Positions 9,114 through 18,534 of a DNA stretch of 64,000 bases are shown in pieces. Position numbers and translations under genes: made by a program. The stretch lies in the NCBI RefSeq assembly GCF_000346755.1, contig NZ_ANNV01000072.1:1-64000 (forward strand), written 5' to 3'. The DNA comes from Pseudomonas sp. CBZ-4. GTDB lineage: Bacteria; Pseudomonadota; Gammaproteobacteria; Pseudomonadales; Pseudomonadaceae. The notes under the pieces were generated by a model. It was not told the origin of the DNA and ran no database searches. It saw nothing but the letters and a program-made list of their open reading frames with translations. How positions within the stretch are numbered: position 1 is the first letter of the stretch; each line of letters starts with the position of its first letter.

Positions 9114-10116
9114 GCTCTGGATTCCTTGAGGTGGTGGCGTGATCGGCGTAATGCCGGGCCAGGATTAGGTCGTTGGCGTCTCGCTCGGGTTGACCGAGCC
9201 AGGTATTGAAGCCCAGGCGGAACTGCCCATTGAGTTGCAGCGCCGGCACTTCGGGTTGTTGCAAAACCAGGTTCAAGTCCCAGTCCAGTTCATGGCCCAG
9301 GTACTCGGCGACCCACGCCACCAGCTCGTTGAACGGCTGCTGGCCGGGCAACATGCCCATGTAGTCGTCAAGGGTGAGCGGGCCGAGGCGGATGCGAAAT
9401 TTGTGCTGGCGGTCCCACACATGGCTGCCCAGGCAAAAGTCCACGCCCAGGCGGTTGGCGCTGACGCCGACGCGGCTGCGTTCGGGCAGTTCCAGCCATT
9501 GGCCGACGTACTCTTCAATCGCCACCGGCAGGCCGAAGTACTCGCCGAGGATCGCCTTCAAACCGTCCGGGTAACGGGTTTGCGCCGACAGGTGGCCGCT
9601 GTAGTGCAGCTTGGCGGTGTCGGGAATCAAACCCTGATTGAGCAGGCTTGGCATGCCACGGCCACTCAAGGCGGCGAGGCGCGCGGACCAGTAGTCATCG
9701 TCCGGGCGATCGTGGCTGACGGTCGGCCGCGCCTCGGCCCAGGCCCGGTAAAACAGGCTGAGCAGGCGATGGTGGAACACGTCCAGGAACTGTTTGCTGG
9801 TGCTGTCGGCGTTGTTGCGCTGGCGCTCGCGCACGTACTCGGTGATGTGCAGCGGCAGCGGGCCGTTGGGGCCGCCGAGGCCGAAGAAGAACTGCTCCAG
9901 GCGCGCCGGTTTGCCGTCGCCGCCGGGATCGACCGAGGCCAGCGTGGCCGGGGCGAAGGTGCAATCGGCTTGTTGACCGAGGCGCAAGGGATCGTCCGCC
10001 AGGCGCAGGGAATGGCCCAGGCGCGGCAGGTCCGGCGATTCGCACTCGATCCGCCGCAATGCCTGGAAGAAATCGTATTCCCAGGGCTCCTGATGCATCG
10101 CGTCCAGGGTCTTCAC
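9106..10116 (-). CDS. tssG: T6SS baseplate subunit TssG
   Basis: This 336-residue protein matches TssG (VasB/ImpH family) in length, order and sequence look (EYDFFQALRRIECESPDLPRLG near the N-terminus; RLGPLTLDDYMGMLPG in the C-terminal half). TssG pairs with TssF around TssK in the baseplate wedge. It overlaps tssF by 4 bp and tssH by 8 bp. Nothing is missing or unusual for the family. Confidence 0.95.
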   Translation of the reverse strand: MKTLDAMHQEPWEYDFFQALRRIECESPDLPRLGHSLRLADDPLRLGQQADCTFAPATLASVDPGGDGKPARLEQFFFGLGGPNGPLPLHITEYVRERQRNNADSTSKQFLDVFHHRLLSLFYRAWAEARPTVSHDRPDDDYWSARLAALSGRGMPSLLNQGLIPDTAKLHYSGHLSAQTRYPDGLKAILGEYFGLPVAIEEYVGQWLELPERSRVGVSANRLGVDFCLGSHVWDRQHKFRIRLGPLTLDDYMGMLPGQQPFNELVAWVAEYLGHELDWDLNLVLQQPEVPALQLNGQFRLGFNTWLGQPERDANDLILARHYADHATTSRNPEHG

Positions 10117-11972
10117 AGGGTTGGCCGCCGCCCGGGCTTGGCTTTCCAGCGCATGATCTCGCCGCGTTCGGTGGTACGGATCACCGTTTCGGTAAAGCTG
10201 TTGATCGACACGTAGCGCGCCAGGAAGCGTTCCAGCACCGCGCCGAGGAGGAACACGCCGGTGCCGCGAAACGCGTTTTCATCGAACTCCAAGGTGATCT
10301 CCAGGCCGCGACCAAACACAATCGGGCCGGGCATCGGCAGGCGGCGGGTCACGGCTTTGCTGCTGACTTCGCGCAGGCCTTCGATCTGCAATTGCAGCGC
10401 CGCGTCGTTGCTGTCGCCATAGAGCCGCAGCAGTTCACGCAAGGCGCCGGCGCCCTGGCCTTGTTCGCTCAGGGACAAATAGTTGAGCGACAGCTGGCTG
10501 ATCAATCGCCAGGCCTTGGCGTCATGCGCATGGCTGGCGCGCGGGCGGCTTGGCCCGGCGACGCAACGTACGGCCAACACCGGCGCGCTGTCGGCCAGGG
10601 TGAAGTCGGTCTTGCCATTGCCCACGCTCATGAACAGCGGCAAATCGCGGTTGGTACACAGCGCGGTAACGCCGAGTTGACGCAAGTCGTGGCCGTACGG
10701 CGCCTGGCGGCTGTCCACCAGGCTGATAAAGGTTTCGCTGCCCACATAGGTGGAGCGCGGGCCGTTGCGGCGCTGGTCGCTGGACAACACGCGAGGTTCG
10801 CGGCGCACCGTGTAATACGCCTGGTCGCGGCCATAACGCGACGGATCACGCACGGCGTAGAACGGCAAAAACGGCTGCTCCGGCCCGGTGCCGTGGCCGG
10901 TGAGGCCGCTGAGGGAATGAATCTCGAAATCCATCGGCCGCGTGCGGTCGGCGATCACATGGTGTTCGTTGACCCGGTCGGACAAGTGGATACGGTCCAC
11001 GCGTTTCGGGAACAGGTTGATCGCCGGCGTGCAGAACGGCAGGAATTGCGCCGCACCGACGCTGCCTTCCAGGCTTGGCTCGTGACGGTCGAACAGCACG
11101 ATCAGTTCCAGCTCCTGGCCGTCGCAGCGCTTGACCGCGCGGCTCAGCTCGGCAAATTCGACGAACAGATAGCGGTGGGGCAGGGCGAAGTATTCCTGCA
11201 GCAGGCGATAGCCCTGGAACGCCCGCGCCACCACCGGCATGGCGGCGTCGGCGTCGTCAAAACCACGGGAACGCAGTGCGTCTTGCGGCAGGCGCTCGAC
11301 CCAATCGCCACCGGGCTTGCGCGCAAAGACCGCGCAGGCATTGCCGAGCAATTGTTCGTAGAGGCGAAACGGTTGCTCATCCGCACCACTGAGGTACAGC
11401 GGCAGCGTGTCCAGGTCGAGGCTGTTGAACGGCAGTTCGGCACCGGTGCGCAGGGTCAGGCGCAGGCCGGCCTTGGCCTTCGGTTCGCTGGCGGCCAGGC
11501 GCCCGAGCACGGCGGCGGGGTTGCCGAAGTACTCGGCGTTGCTCACTTGCAGCGGCCACAACGTCACCGGGTGGGCGGTGCGGTACTCGCAGCAGGTCTG
11601 GGTTTCGCGGCCCAGCGCGGCGCGCAGGACGGTGTCGCGGGGCAGGGGGAAACCGCTGGCCAGCGAGCCTTCGTCCGGGTCGGTCTGCAATTGCACCACG
11701 GTCATCGACGGCGTTGGCGCCAGGTAGTGCGGGTAGGCGATTTCCAGCAGGTTGTGGGTGAAGGTCGGGTACTCGGCGTCGAGCTTGAGCTGCACGCGGG
11801 CAGTCAGGTAGGCAAAGCCTTCCAGCAAGCGTTCGACGTACGGGTCGGCGCAGTCCATACCGGACAGGGTCAGCCGACTGGCGATCTTCGGGTATTCCTT
11901 GGCGAACTCGGCGGCGCTTTCGCGCACGTGGTGCAGTTCCTGGTTGTACAGCTCCAGCAGGCGCGGGTTCAT
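10113..11972 (-). CDS. tssF: T6SS baseplate subunit TssF
   Basis: This is a 619-residue TssF (VasA/ImpG family), the large baseplate wedge protein. The start at 11972 ([18 protein letters not shown]) is chosen because this is the standard family N-terminus. The frame is open for 33 more codons upstream, but those overlap tssE and look like non-coding residues. Characteristic stretches include [13 protein letters not shown] and a conserved C-terminal region ending in a basic tail. The chosen start overlaps the tssE stop by 4 bp (ATGA), which fits coupled translation. Confidence 0.95.
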   Translation of the reverse strand: MNPRLLELYNQELHHVRESAAEFAKEYPKIASRLTLSGMDCADPYVERLLEGFAYLTARVQLKLDAEYPTFTHNLLEIAYPHYLAPTPSMTVVQLQTDPDEGSLASGFPLPRDTVLRAALGRETQTCCEYRTAHPVTLWPLQVSNAEYFGNPAAVLGRLAASEPKAKAGLRLTLRTGAELPFNSLDLDTLPLYLSGADEQPFRLYEQLLGNACAVFARKPGGDWVERLPQDALRSRGFDDADAAMPVVARAFQGYRLLQEYFALPHRYLFVEFAELSRAVKRCDGQELELIVLFDRHEPSLEGSVGAAQFLPFCTPAINLFPKRVDRIHLSDRVNEHHVIADRTRPMDFEIHSLSGLTGHGTGPEQPFLPFYAVRDPSRYGRDQAYYTVRREPRVLSSDQRRNGPRSTYVGSETFISLVDSRQAPYGHDLRQLGVTALCTNRDLPLFMSVGNGKTDFTLADSAPVLAVRCVAGPSRPRASHAHDAKAWRLISQLSLNYLSLSEQGQGAGALRELLRLYGDSNDAALQLQIEGLREVSSKAVTRRLPMPGPIVFGRGLEITLEFDENAFRGTGVFLLGAVLERFLARYVSINSFTETVIRTTERGEIMRWKAKPGRRPTL

Positions 11973-12484
11973 GGGCGTCTCCGCTGGTCGGCATTGACCA
12001 CGCGCACGTGGCCGGACTCCAGGTCGAGGTCGGTTTGCAGCAACAGGCGCAACGGCACCGGCTGTGCCCACAGGTCGCCTTCGATCTCGAAACTCAGCGC
12101 GTTGTGGTTCATCTCGCCATGGCCGACGCGGGCTTTGACCCGCAAGGTGTGGCGCAGGATGCGCGGTTCAAAGGTGGCGATGGCCTGGTAGATCAGCGCT
12201 TCGAGCGCCTTGATATCGACGCTGGACACACTGTTGCCCGCCAGCGCCGGCAGGCCGTAGTTGACCACCGAAGTCCCGGCCGGGGTGTGCAGCGTGGCAT
12301 CGGCATCCAGCAACGACGTGGTGTTGAGCAGCCACGCCAGGTCGCGCAGCACCGAGGCTTTCAATTGGGTCAGGGACAGCACGCGTTTGTCGGCGCTTTC
12401 CTTGGGATTGGTTGGATCGTCATCGGTCAACCGGTCCAGCAGGGACGGTTGCAGACGGTCGCGGGAAGCGATTTCAGTGACCAC
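11969..12484 (-). CDS. tssE: T6SS baseplate subunit TssE (gp25-like)
   Basis: TssE is the gp25-like baseplate protein that starts sheath polymerisation. The protein is about 171 residues from the GTG at 12484. A GGAG motif lies 8 bp upstream of that GTG, and the reading frame before it gives Pro/Arg residues unlike the family. A TTG one codon earlier (12487) is an alternative. Family features seen are the early [12 protein letters not shown] segment, the middle [12 protein letters not shown] segment and the gp25-type [16 protein letters not shown] stretch. It lies between hcp and tssF in the usual order. Confidence 0.9.
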   Translation of the reverse strand: MVTEIASRDRLQPSLLDRLTDDDPTNPKESADKRVLSLTQLKASVLRDLAWLLNTTSLLDADATLHTPAGTSVVNYGLPALAGNSVSSVDIKALEALIYQAIATFEPRILRHTLRVKARVGHGEMNHNALSFEIEGDLWAQPVPLRLLLQTDLDLESGHVRVVNADQRRRP

Positions 12485-12562
12485 CAAAGCAGCTCCACGG
12501 ACGGGTTGTGAGAGGGGCAATTGAACTGAGGCCGTGGCGCTGGGCCACGGCCACAAGGGCTA

Positions 12563-13051
12563 TCAGCGCTTGGTGTTGGAACGGATATTCCAGCCAAACT
12601 TGATCGCGCCGCCGTCTTTGGTGCCGTCGGCTTTCTGCGGCTGGTAGTCGACCATCACCTGGGCGAAGTTCAGGGTGACGTTCTCGGTCAGGCGATCATC
12701 GGAACCCGAACCGCCGGTGCTCAGGGACGTGACCAGCACTTCTTCCAGGTTGATCACCATGTACTCGACCTGGCTTTCACCACCGGCCTTGCGCACGGTC
12801 AGCTTGACCTTGTCGATGTGCTTGCCGCTGGCGCAGTGCATCATCAGGTTCGGCGAGGCCTTGTCGACGTACTTGGTCAGCGACAGGTCCTGGATATTCA
12901 CCTTGCCGGCGCCGCCGCCACCGCCCACGTGCATGTTGCCGGACTGGGCCATGCCCCAGCTCCAGTTCAACACGTCGATTTCGTCCTTGTGGGCCTTGTC
13001 CATGGACTCGCCCTTGATGTCGCCGATCTTGATGAAAATATCAACAGCCAT
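12563..13051 (-). CDS. hcp: T6SS inner-tube protein Hcp (TssD)
   Basis: This 162-residue Hcp forms the hexameric rings of the expelled tube. The start at 13051 (MAVDIFIKIGDIKGES) follows a GGGAGAAAAC ribosome site; an in-frame ATG 9 codons earlier has no such site and would add residues not found in the family. The sequence is strikingly close to what I recall of P. aeruginosa Hcp1, including the GGGGGAGKVN loop and the C-terminal FGWNIRSN, and has the same length. Together with the gene order this supports an H1-type assignment. A REPIN sits between this gene and tssC, so hcp may be expressed or stabilised separately from tssABC. Confidence 0.97.
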   Translation of the reverse strand: MAVDIFIKIGDIKGESMDKAHKDEIDVLNWSWGMAQSGNMHVGGGGGAGKVNIQDLSLTKYVDKASPNLMMHCASGKHIDKVKLTVRKAGGESQVEYMVINLEEVLVTSLSTGGSGSDDRLTENVTLNFAQVMVDYQPQKADGTKDGGAIKFGWNIRSNTKR

Positions 13052-13113
13052 GTTTTCTCCCTGTGTGGCCCAAGCCACGAAATTTGTTTAAGCCCGATGG
13101 GGCTTTGCTTTTC

Positions 13114-13201
13114 TGTGGGAGCTGGCTTGCCTGCGATAGCATCACCGCGGTCTGACTGGCAGACCGCGTCGCCTGCATCGCGGGCAAGCCCGGCTCCCAC
13201 A
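13114..13201. repeat. REPIN between hcp and tssC
   Basis: An inverted REP pair is seen: TGTGGGAGCTGGCTTGCC on the left and GGGCAAGCCCGGCTCCCACA on the right, with a spacer holding a CCGCGGTCTG / CAGACCGCG inner stem. It lies in the 172-bp gap between the tssC stop and the hcp start, inside the leftward T6SS gene row. Confidence 0.92.
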
Positions 13202-13223
13202 GAAGAGCCAGTTCACCAGCTAC

Positions 13224-14720
13224 TTACGCGCTTTTTGCCGAAGGCAGCTTCGATACCAGGCGCAGCGACACGGTCAGCCCTTCCAGCTGATAGTGCGGGC
13301 GCAGGTAGAACTTGGAGTTGTAGTACCCCGGGTTGCCTTCCACTTCTTCGACGATCACTTCGGCCGCTGCCAACGGGTGCTGGGCCTTGGTGGTTTCGGT
13401 GGAGTGCGCCGGATCACCGTCCACGTAGTTGAGGATCCAGTCCTGCAACCAGCGCTGCATCTCGTCCTTCTCTTTGAACGAGCCGATCTTGTCGCGCACG
13501 ATGCACTTCAAGTAATGGGCGAAGCGGCACGTGGCGAACAGGTACGGCAGGCGCGCGGCCAGGTTGGCGTTGGCGGTGGCGTCCGGGTCGTCGTATTCGG
13601 CCGGTTTCTGCAACGACTGGGCGCCGATGAACGCGGCGAAGTCGGTGTTTTTCTTGTGCAGCAGCGGCATGAAACCGTTCTTCGCCAGCTCCGCTTCACG
13701 GCGGTCGCTGATGGCGATTTCGGTCGGGCACTTCATGTCCACGCCACCGTCATCGGTCGGGAACGTGTGGGCCGGGAGGTTTTCCACTTCACCGCCGGAC
13801 TCCACGCCACGGATGCGCGAGCACCAGCCGTAGTGCTTGAACGAACGGTTGATGTTCACCGCCATCGCGTAGGCAGCGTTGGCCCAGGTGTACTTGGAGC
13901 TGTCGGCGCCGTCGGTGTTTTCTTCGAAGGCGAAGGCTTCCACCGGGTCGGTCTTGGCGCCGTACGGCAGGCGCGCGAGGAAGCGCGGCATGGTCAGGCC
14001 GATGTAGCGCGCGTCTTCCGATTCACGCAGGGAGCGCCAGCCGGCGTATTCCGGGGTGGTGAAGATCTTGGTCAGGTCGCGCGGGTTCGACAGTTCCTGC
14101 CACGAGCCCATGCCCATCACGGTCGGCGAAGCGGCAGCGATGAACGGGGCGTGCATGGCAGCGCAGACTTTCGACAGCTCGCCCAGCAGTTCCACATCCG
14201 GTGGCGATTGGTCGAAGTAGTAATCGCCCACCAGGCAACCGTAAGGCTCGCCGCCGAACTGACCGTATTCTTCTTCGTACATCTTCTTGAAGATCGGGCT
14301 CTGGTCCCACGCGGTGCCCTTGAATTTCTTCAGGGTCTTGTGCAGGTCCGGCTTGGAGATATTGAGCACGCGGATCTTCAGCTGCTCATCGCTCTCGGTG
14401 TTGTTGACCAGGTAGTGCAGGCCACGCCAGGCGCTTTCCAGCTGCTGGAAATCCTGGTGGTGGATGATCTGGTTGACCTGGGCGGTGAGCTTGGCGTCGA
14501 TGGCGGCGATGATCGATTCAATCGACTTGATCGCGTCGTTGGACACCAGGTCCGTCTGCGCCAACGCTTGTTCGGCCAAGGTGCGCACGGCGGTTTCCAC
14601 GGCTTCGCGGGCACGCTCGGTCTTGGGCTTGAACTCTTGCAGCAGCAGGTTGGCGAACTCGCTGGCTTCCTCGGTGGCGCCCAGGATCGGCGCGCCTTCG
14701 CGGGCGGTATTGTCACTCAT
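13224..14720 (-). CDS. tssC: T6SS contractile sheath large subunit TssC (VipB)
   Basis: This 498-residue sheath protein pairs with TssB and contracts to drive the tube. Family hallmarks are the N-terminal LNISKPDLHKTLKKF region, the GMGSWQELSNPRDLTKIF segment, the SRIRGVESGGEVENLP stretch and the C-terminal FYLRPHYQLEGLTVSLRLV strand, which interdigitates with TssB. Its start is 2 bp after the tssB stop, so the pair is made stoichiometrically from one mRNA. Confidence 0.97.
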   Translation of the reverse strand: MSDNTAREGAPILGATEEASEFANLLLQEFKPKTERAREAVETAVRTLAEQALAQTDLVSNDAIKSIESIIAAIDAKLTAQVNQIIHHQDFQQLESAWRGLHYLVNNTESDEQLKIRVLNISKPDLHKTLKKFKGTAWDQSPIFKKMYEEEYGQFGGEPYGCLVGDYYFDQSPPDVELLGELSKVCAAMHAPFIAAASPTVMGMGSWQELSNPRDLTKIFTTPEYAGWRSLRESEDARYIGLTMPRFLARLPYGAKTDPVEAFAFEENTDGADSSKYTWANAAYAMAVNINRSFKHYGWCSRIRGVESGGEVENLPAHTFPTDDGGVDMKCPTEIAISDRREAELAKNGFMPLLHKKNTDFAAFIGAQSLQKPAEYDDPDATANANLAARLPYLFATCRFAHYLKCIVRDKIGSFKEKDEMQRWLQDWILNYVDGDPAHSTETTKAQHPLAAAEVIVEEVEGNPGYYNSKFYLRPHYQLEGLTVSLRLVSKLPSAKSA

Positions 14721-14722
14721 GA

Positions 14723-15229
14723 TTACTGCTCCCCTGCAGGCTTGGGCGCACTGGCAAGTGCTTGCAGCAATGCCGGGTCCTTGATCGCCTTCATGATGAT
14801 TTCTTCAGCGCCGGTCTTGCCGTCCATGTAGGTCAGCAGGTTGGCCAGTTGGGTGCGGGCTTCGAGCAGCTGGTTCAGCGAATCGACCTTGCGGGCCACG
14901 GCGGCCGGGCTGAAGTCGTCCATGCTTTCGAAGGTGATGTCCAGGCTCAGGTTGCCTTCGCCGGTCAGCTCGTTGGGTACGTGGAACGCCACGCGCGGCT
15001 GCATGGCCTTGAGGCGCGAGTCGAAATTGTCCACGTCCACTTCGAGGAACTTGCGATCAGCCACTGGCGCCAGAGGCTCGGCGGGCTTGCCGGCGAGGTC
15101 GGCCATCACGCCCATCACGAAGGGCAGCTGGACCTTTTTCTCGGCGCCGTAGAGCTCGACGTCGTACTCGATCTGCACCCGAGGCGCGCGGTTGCGCGCG
15201 ATGAATTTCTGAGAACTTTGCTTCGCCAC
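14723..15229 (-). CDS. tssB: T6SS contractile sheath small subunit TssB (VipA)
   Basis: This 168-residue protein has the VipA signature. It begins with a basic N-terminus (SQKFIARNRAPRVQIEYDVE) followed by LPFVMGVMADLAG, then the KFLEVDVDNFDSRLKAMQPR segment and a helical C-terminus (VDSLNQLLEARTQLANLLTY). TssB and TssC co-assemble into the sheath, and the ClpV-binding helix is normally on TssC. It is the second gene of tssABC, 54 bp after tssA. Confidence 0.97.
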   Translation of the reverse strand: MAKQSSQKFIARNRAPRVQIEYDVELYGAEKKVQLPFVMGVMADLAGKPAEPLAPVADRKFLEVDVDNFDSRLKAMQPRVAFHVPNELTGEGNLSLDITFESMDDFSPAAVARKVDSLNQLLEARTQLANLLTYMDGKTGAEEIIMKAIKDPALLQALASAPKPAGEQ

Positions 15230-15283
15230 GTTGCTGCTCCTGGTCGCTTGAGCGACGGTGTTGTTACTGCACGGCCGGGCGGT

Positions 15284-16294
15284 TTACTCGCCGTCCGGGC
15301 CGCGCAGGTTTTCAAATTGGGACATGCCGTCGGGAATCAGATTGCGCACGATCGCCGCAAAGTCGGCGTGCACCAGGTTCTTCGCCCGGTTCAACAGCAC
15401 CGGCAGCGGGCTCGAAGGCTCGTGCCGGGTGTAGTACGCAAGGATCTTGTCGAGGCTGCGCAGCACGTCATCGCGGTTGGCGATATCGCCCAGCGGGCGC
15501 GGTGCTGCGGGGGCGGCGGCGGGTTCGACCGAGGGGGCATTGTCTTCACTGACGGCCTCGGGAACGCTGCTGCCGGGTACGGCTTGATTGAGGATTTGCA
15601 ACGCCTGCTTGAGCGGTTGCTTCAAGGCGCTGAGGTCCACGCCCTGGGCGGAACCGACCTGCTCGTTGACCTGTTGCTCGATGGCTTCGCAGGCCGCCCG
15701 CGCGGCGCTCAAGGCATCGCGGGTGGCTTGCAGCTGCTCGGGGTCGCTGTCGAGGAACGCGGCGTTGAGCTGCTGGGCGCCGAGTTGTTCATCGGCAAAC
15801 GACTGCAAACCGCTGGCGTTCAGCGCCGCGCGCAGGCTCACCGGGCCGAAGGTGCGCGAGCGCGTGAGGATGCTTTCGCGCAGCAGGCGGATGTTGGTGT
15901 CGCAAGTCAGGCCGGTGAGGGCGTTGATGCGTACGGTCGGGTCGTTATCGTCGTCGGCGTCCAGGCGCGGATGCAGCTCGGCCCAGTAGTCACGCAGCAG
16001 TGCGTTGATCAATGAGAGGACTTGCGCCAGCCCGGCCACACCCTGGAGGGCGAGGGCACTTTGCAGCAGGAAATGGGTGATGCGCAGGTCTTTGCTGCGT
16101 TGCAGCAAATCGAGGCTTTGCTGCTGGATGTCGCGCCATTGCGGTGGCTCAGCGGGCAGGATCGAGTCGCCCATGCTTCGCTCGGGTTGGCCCTTCGCGG
16201 CACGCTCTAGTTGAAGAAAGTCCGCGTCATATTCCATGTCTTCGCCACACGGCGAATTCGCGGAAACGGCGGCGAGCAGCAACGGCACATCCAC
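15284..16294 (-). CDS. tssA: T6SS baseplate/sheath assembly factor TssA (ImpA_N family)
   Basis: TssA is placed first in the leftward operon. The GTG at 16294 is chosen: a strong AAGGAGA lies about 8 bp upstream and the protein then begins VDVPLLLAAVSANSPCGEDMEYD, the standard ImpA N-terminal segment. The open frame extends 15 codons further up, but that part contains no family residues. The 336-residue product has the ImpA_N domain (about 5-130, with PPQWRDIQQQSLDLL) and a C-terminal region with SRDDVLRSLDKIL-like helices, similar in size to P. aeruginosa TssA1. TssA coordinates baseplate and tail assembly. Confidence 0.93.
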   Translation of the reverse strand: MDVPLLLAAVSANSPCGEDMEYDADFLQLERAAKGQPERSMGDSILPAEPPQWRDIQQQSLDLLQRSKDLRITHFLLQSALALQGVAGLAQVLSLINALLRDYWAELHPRLDADDDNDPTVRINALTGLTCDTNIRLLRESILTRSRTFGPVSLRAALNASGLQSFADEQLGAQQLNAAFLDSDPEQLQATRDALSAARAACEAIEQQVNEQVGSAQGVDLSALKQPLKQALQILNQAVPGSSVPEAVSEDNAPSVEPAAAPAAPRPLGDIANRDDVLRSLDKILAYYTRHEPSSPLPVLLNRAKNLVHADFAAIVRNLIPDGMSQFENLRGPDGE

Positions 16295-16687
16295 TGAATT
16301 TGATCTCCTTATCAGCCCGTTAGATGGCGGGCAATGCATGCATTAGTTGCGCGAGGAACTTTGCATGTTTTCTCGGTCATATAAGCAAGATGCCACTAGT
16401 GTGCCATCATGGTTATCTGAGAAGTTGTGCATTTTTGGTGTAGTACTTACGCCTTGTCAAGGTAAGCTATTCGCCCTCTGTGACAGATGTGCGGTGCTTA
16501 ACAACCTGCGCGACTGGTGGGTCTAACGACGTACCGGGACAGGATTTTTGTCATGGAGCCCGGTTAAGATCAGCAATTGTGCGGGTGTTGCAAGGTTTTA
16601 CGGTGGGTTGCACGACCTTATGGAGAGACTTTCTGGAACTAACGTTCAGGAAGTAGAGCGCGCGCGAAGTATCAGCAAGGAGGCAAG
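16295..16687. promoter_or_regulatory. Divergent regulatory region between tssA and tagH operons
   Basis: This 393-bp stretch has no credible gene and separates the two divergent T6SS operons, so both promoters should lie here. It is visibly more AT-rich in the first half. I could not pick a convincing sigma-70 or sigma-54 promoter by eye. The last 70 bases before tagH carry four GGA motifs (at 16622, 16635, 16649 and 16679, the last inside the Shine-Dalgarno). A short imperfect palindrome, GCCACTAGTGTGC, lies near 16392. Confidence 0.6.
16622..16687 (+). promoter_or_regulatory. Candidate RsmA/RsmE-binding leader of tagH
   Basis: Four GGA triplets occur within 60 bases upstream of the tagH ATG: ATGGAGAG, CTGGAAC, CAGGAAG and AAGGAGG, the last being the ribosome-binding site. 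RsmA/CsrA-family repressors bind multiple A(N)GGA sites that include the Shine-Dalgarno. The H1-T6SS of P. aeruginosa is known to be under RsmA control. Binding here is inferred, not shown. Confidence 0.4.
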
Positions 16688-17953
16688 ATGTCGCTGTGTT
16701 TGACTATCACTAGTTATCACAAGATCACCCCAGGGCAATGTGCCGAAAAGTCCATGGATCAGGGCGTGATGGCTATTGGCCGCAGTTTGCATAATGACTG
16801 GGTATTGCCTGACCCTGAGCGCCTCGTCTCCTCGCAACATTGCGTTATTCAATACAAAGATGGCCGTTATTATTTAACCGATAACAGCACCAACGGCGTG
16901 GAGTTGGTCAACGCCGGTATTCGCCTGCGTCGGGGTAACAGCGAGCCCCTGGAAAATGGCGAGTTGATCCGCATCGGTGACTACGAGATCCAGGCGCGTA
17001 TCGACTTCAACGTGCAGGCCGGCGACAGCCAACCCTTTGCCGCCGATGCCGCGAACAGTTTTGAAGCGCTGATGGGCGCCGTGGCGAACAAGCCGGTGAT
17101 CGCGCCGCAGTTCCAGGGCGCCTCGTCGATGGACACCCTGCCGGACCTGTTCGACTTCCTCAGCCCCAGCGCCGTACCGCCGCCGACCGTGGCTGATCAT
17201 GTGCCGTCGGAGCAACACGACTTCCGCCCGCCGACCCCCATTGCCGTCGAAAAACCCGTGGCCTCGGCGTCGGTGATCCCGGATGACTGGGACCTGTTGG
17301 CCGACGCCCCCGCGCCCGTCGTCGCGCCGGTAATCCAGCCGCCACCGGTGGCCGTCACCCCGCCACAAACCGACCTGCTGCAAGCCTTCCTGCGTGGCGC
17401 CGGCCTCGACCAGTTGAACCTCGACAAGGCCCAGGCTGAGGCGCAGATGGAAAACATCGGCCGCAGCTACCGCTTGATGGTCGAAGGCCTGATCGACGTG
17501 TTGCGTGCCCGCGCTAGCCTCAAGGGCGAGTTCCGCATGCAGCAGACGATGATCCAGCCCGCCGAAAACAATCCGTTGAAATTCGCCCCCAACGCCGACG
17601 AAGCGTTACTGCTGCTGCTTCGCCACGGCAACCAGGCGTTTATGGCGCCGGACGCCGCCGTACGTGACAGTTTCAACGACCTGCGCGCCCACCAACTGGC
17701 GGTGATGGCCGGGGTGGAAGCGGCGATCAAGCACCTGCTCACGCGCTTTGAACCGGCGCAGCTGGAAGAGCGGATGGGCAAGCCCGGCGGCTTGTCGAGC
17801 CTGTTCAACGGTTCGCGCCAGGCCCAGTACTGGCAGCAGTTCACCGAGCTCTACAGCAATATTTCCCGCGAGGCCCAGGAGGATTTCCAGGACCTGTTCG
17901 GCCGCGAATTCAGCCGCGCCTACGAAGACCACAGCGCACGACAGCGTCGCTAA
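16688..17953 (+). CDS. tagH: T6SS-associated FHA-domain protein TagH (Fha1-like)
   Basis: This 421-residue protein has an N-terminal forkhead-associated domain (about 25-110) with the GRS (residues 32-34), SSQH and STNG motifs that bind phosphothreonine. A Pro/Ala-rich linker (about 130-240) follows, then a C-terminal T6SS-specific helical domain. In H1-type systems, PpkA phosphorylates Fha1 and this promotes apparatus assembly, while PppA reverses it. It starts the rightward operon after an AAGGAGG site 4 bp before the ATG. The same operon encodes the kinase and phosphatase, so the switch is encoded in one transcript. Confidence 0.94.
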   Translation: MSLCLTITSYHKITPGQCAEKSMDQGVMAIGRSLHNDWVLPDPERLVSSQHCVIQYKDGRYYLTDNSTNGVELVNAGIRLRRGNSEPLENGELIRIGDYEIQARIDFNVQAGDSQPFAADAANSFEALMGAVANKPVIAPQFQGASSMDTLPDLFDFLSPSAVPPPTVADHVPSEQHDFRPPTPIAVEKPVASASVIPDDWDLLADAPAPVVAPVIQPPPVAVTPPQTDLLQAFLRGAGLDQLNLDKAQAEAQMENIGRSYRLMVEGLIDVLRARASLKGEFRMQQTMIQPAENNPLKFAPNADEALLLLLRHGNQAFMAPDAAVRDSFNDLRAHQLAVMAGVEAAIKHLLTRFEPAQLEERMGKPGGLSSLFNGSRQAQYWQQFTELYSNISREAQEDFQDLFGREFSRAYEDHSARQRR

Positions 17954-18006
17954 AAACCGCACGACATGGATTAACGGATAGCTAAGTACGTCATTGAGGA
18001 CGCAGG

Positions 18007-18516
18007 ATGATTCCCAGGTTTTTACTCGCAGTTGCCACCGTGCTGCTGCTGACGGCGTGTGCCAAAGACGCCGTCGCGCCCGCCGCAGCCCCTGAGGTTG
18101 AAGCGGACACCGCGGCCATCGAGTTGCATTTCCACGCAATCAGCGGGCTCAACCCCGGCGCCAGCGGCCAGGCCGCTCCGGTGCGGGTGCGCATCTTCGA
18201 ATTGAAAAACGCCGCCACCTTCGCCCGTTCCGATTACTTCGCCCTGGCTGACCGCGCGCAATCCACCCTCGGTCTGGACCTGCTCGACCAGGACGAAGTG
18301 GTGGTGCAGCCCGGCCAGCAATTGAGCATCCAGCGCGACCTCGACCCGGCCACCCGCCAGATCGGCTTGCTGGTGGGCTATCGCGAGTTGGACCGCGCGC
18401 AATGGCGCACGGTGATCAACGTGCCCGCGCGCCAATACACCGAATACCAGATCAGCCTCGATGTGCGTGCCGTGCGCGCCGACGTCGCGGCCTCCCCATC
18501 CAGCCCAGCCCAATAA
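18007..18516 (+). CDS. tssJ: T6SS outer-membrane lipoprotein TssJ
   Basis: This 169-residue lipoprotein has a signal peptide ending in the lipobox LTAC (lipidated Cys18). The +2 residue is Ala, which predicts sorting to the outer membrane. The rest is a compact beta-sandwich-like domain with the family segments FHAISGLNPG and PVRVRIFELKN. TssJ anchors the TssL-TssM membrane complex to the outer membrane. It follows tagH by 53 bp and has a GAGGACGCAGG ribosome site. Confidence 0.94.
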   Translation: MIPRFLLAVATVLLLTACAKDAVAPAAAPEVEADTAAIELHFHAISGLNPGASGQAAPVRVRIFELKNAATFARSDYFALADRAQSTLGLDLLDQDEVVVQPGQQLSIQRDLDPATRQIGLLVGYRELDRAQWRTVINVPARQYTEYQISLDVRAVRADVAASPSSPAQ

Positions 18517-18534
18517 CAAGCAATCGGAGCCCCC

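Noticed and set aside
13088..13107. Terminator hairpin upstream of hcp (AAGCCC-GATG-GGGCTT)
   Set aside because: The T-rich run follows on the plus strand, where no gene ends. On the minus strand, where tssC transcripts would end, it is followed by AAACAAA. It is probably chance or a REPIN flank.
16340..16687. Sigma-54 promoter for tssA or tagH
   Set aside because: TGGCAC and TTGC elements occur (for example around 16385-16410 on the minus strand) but not at the required spacing.
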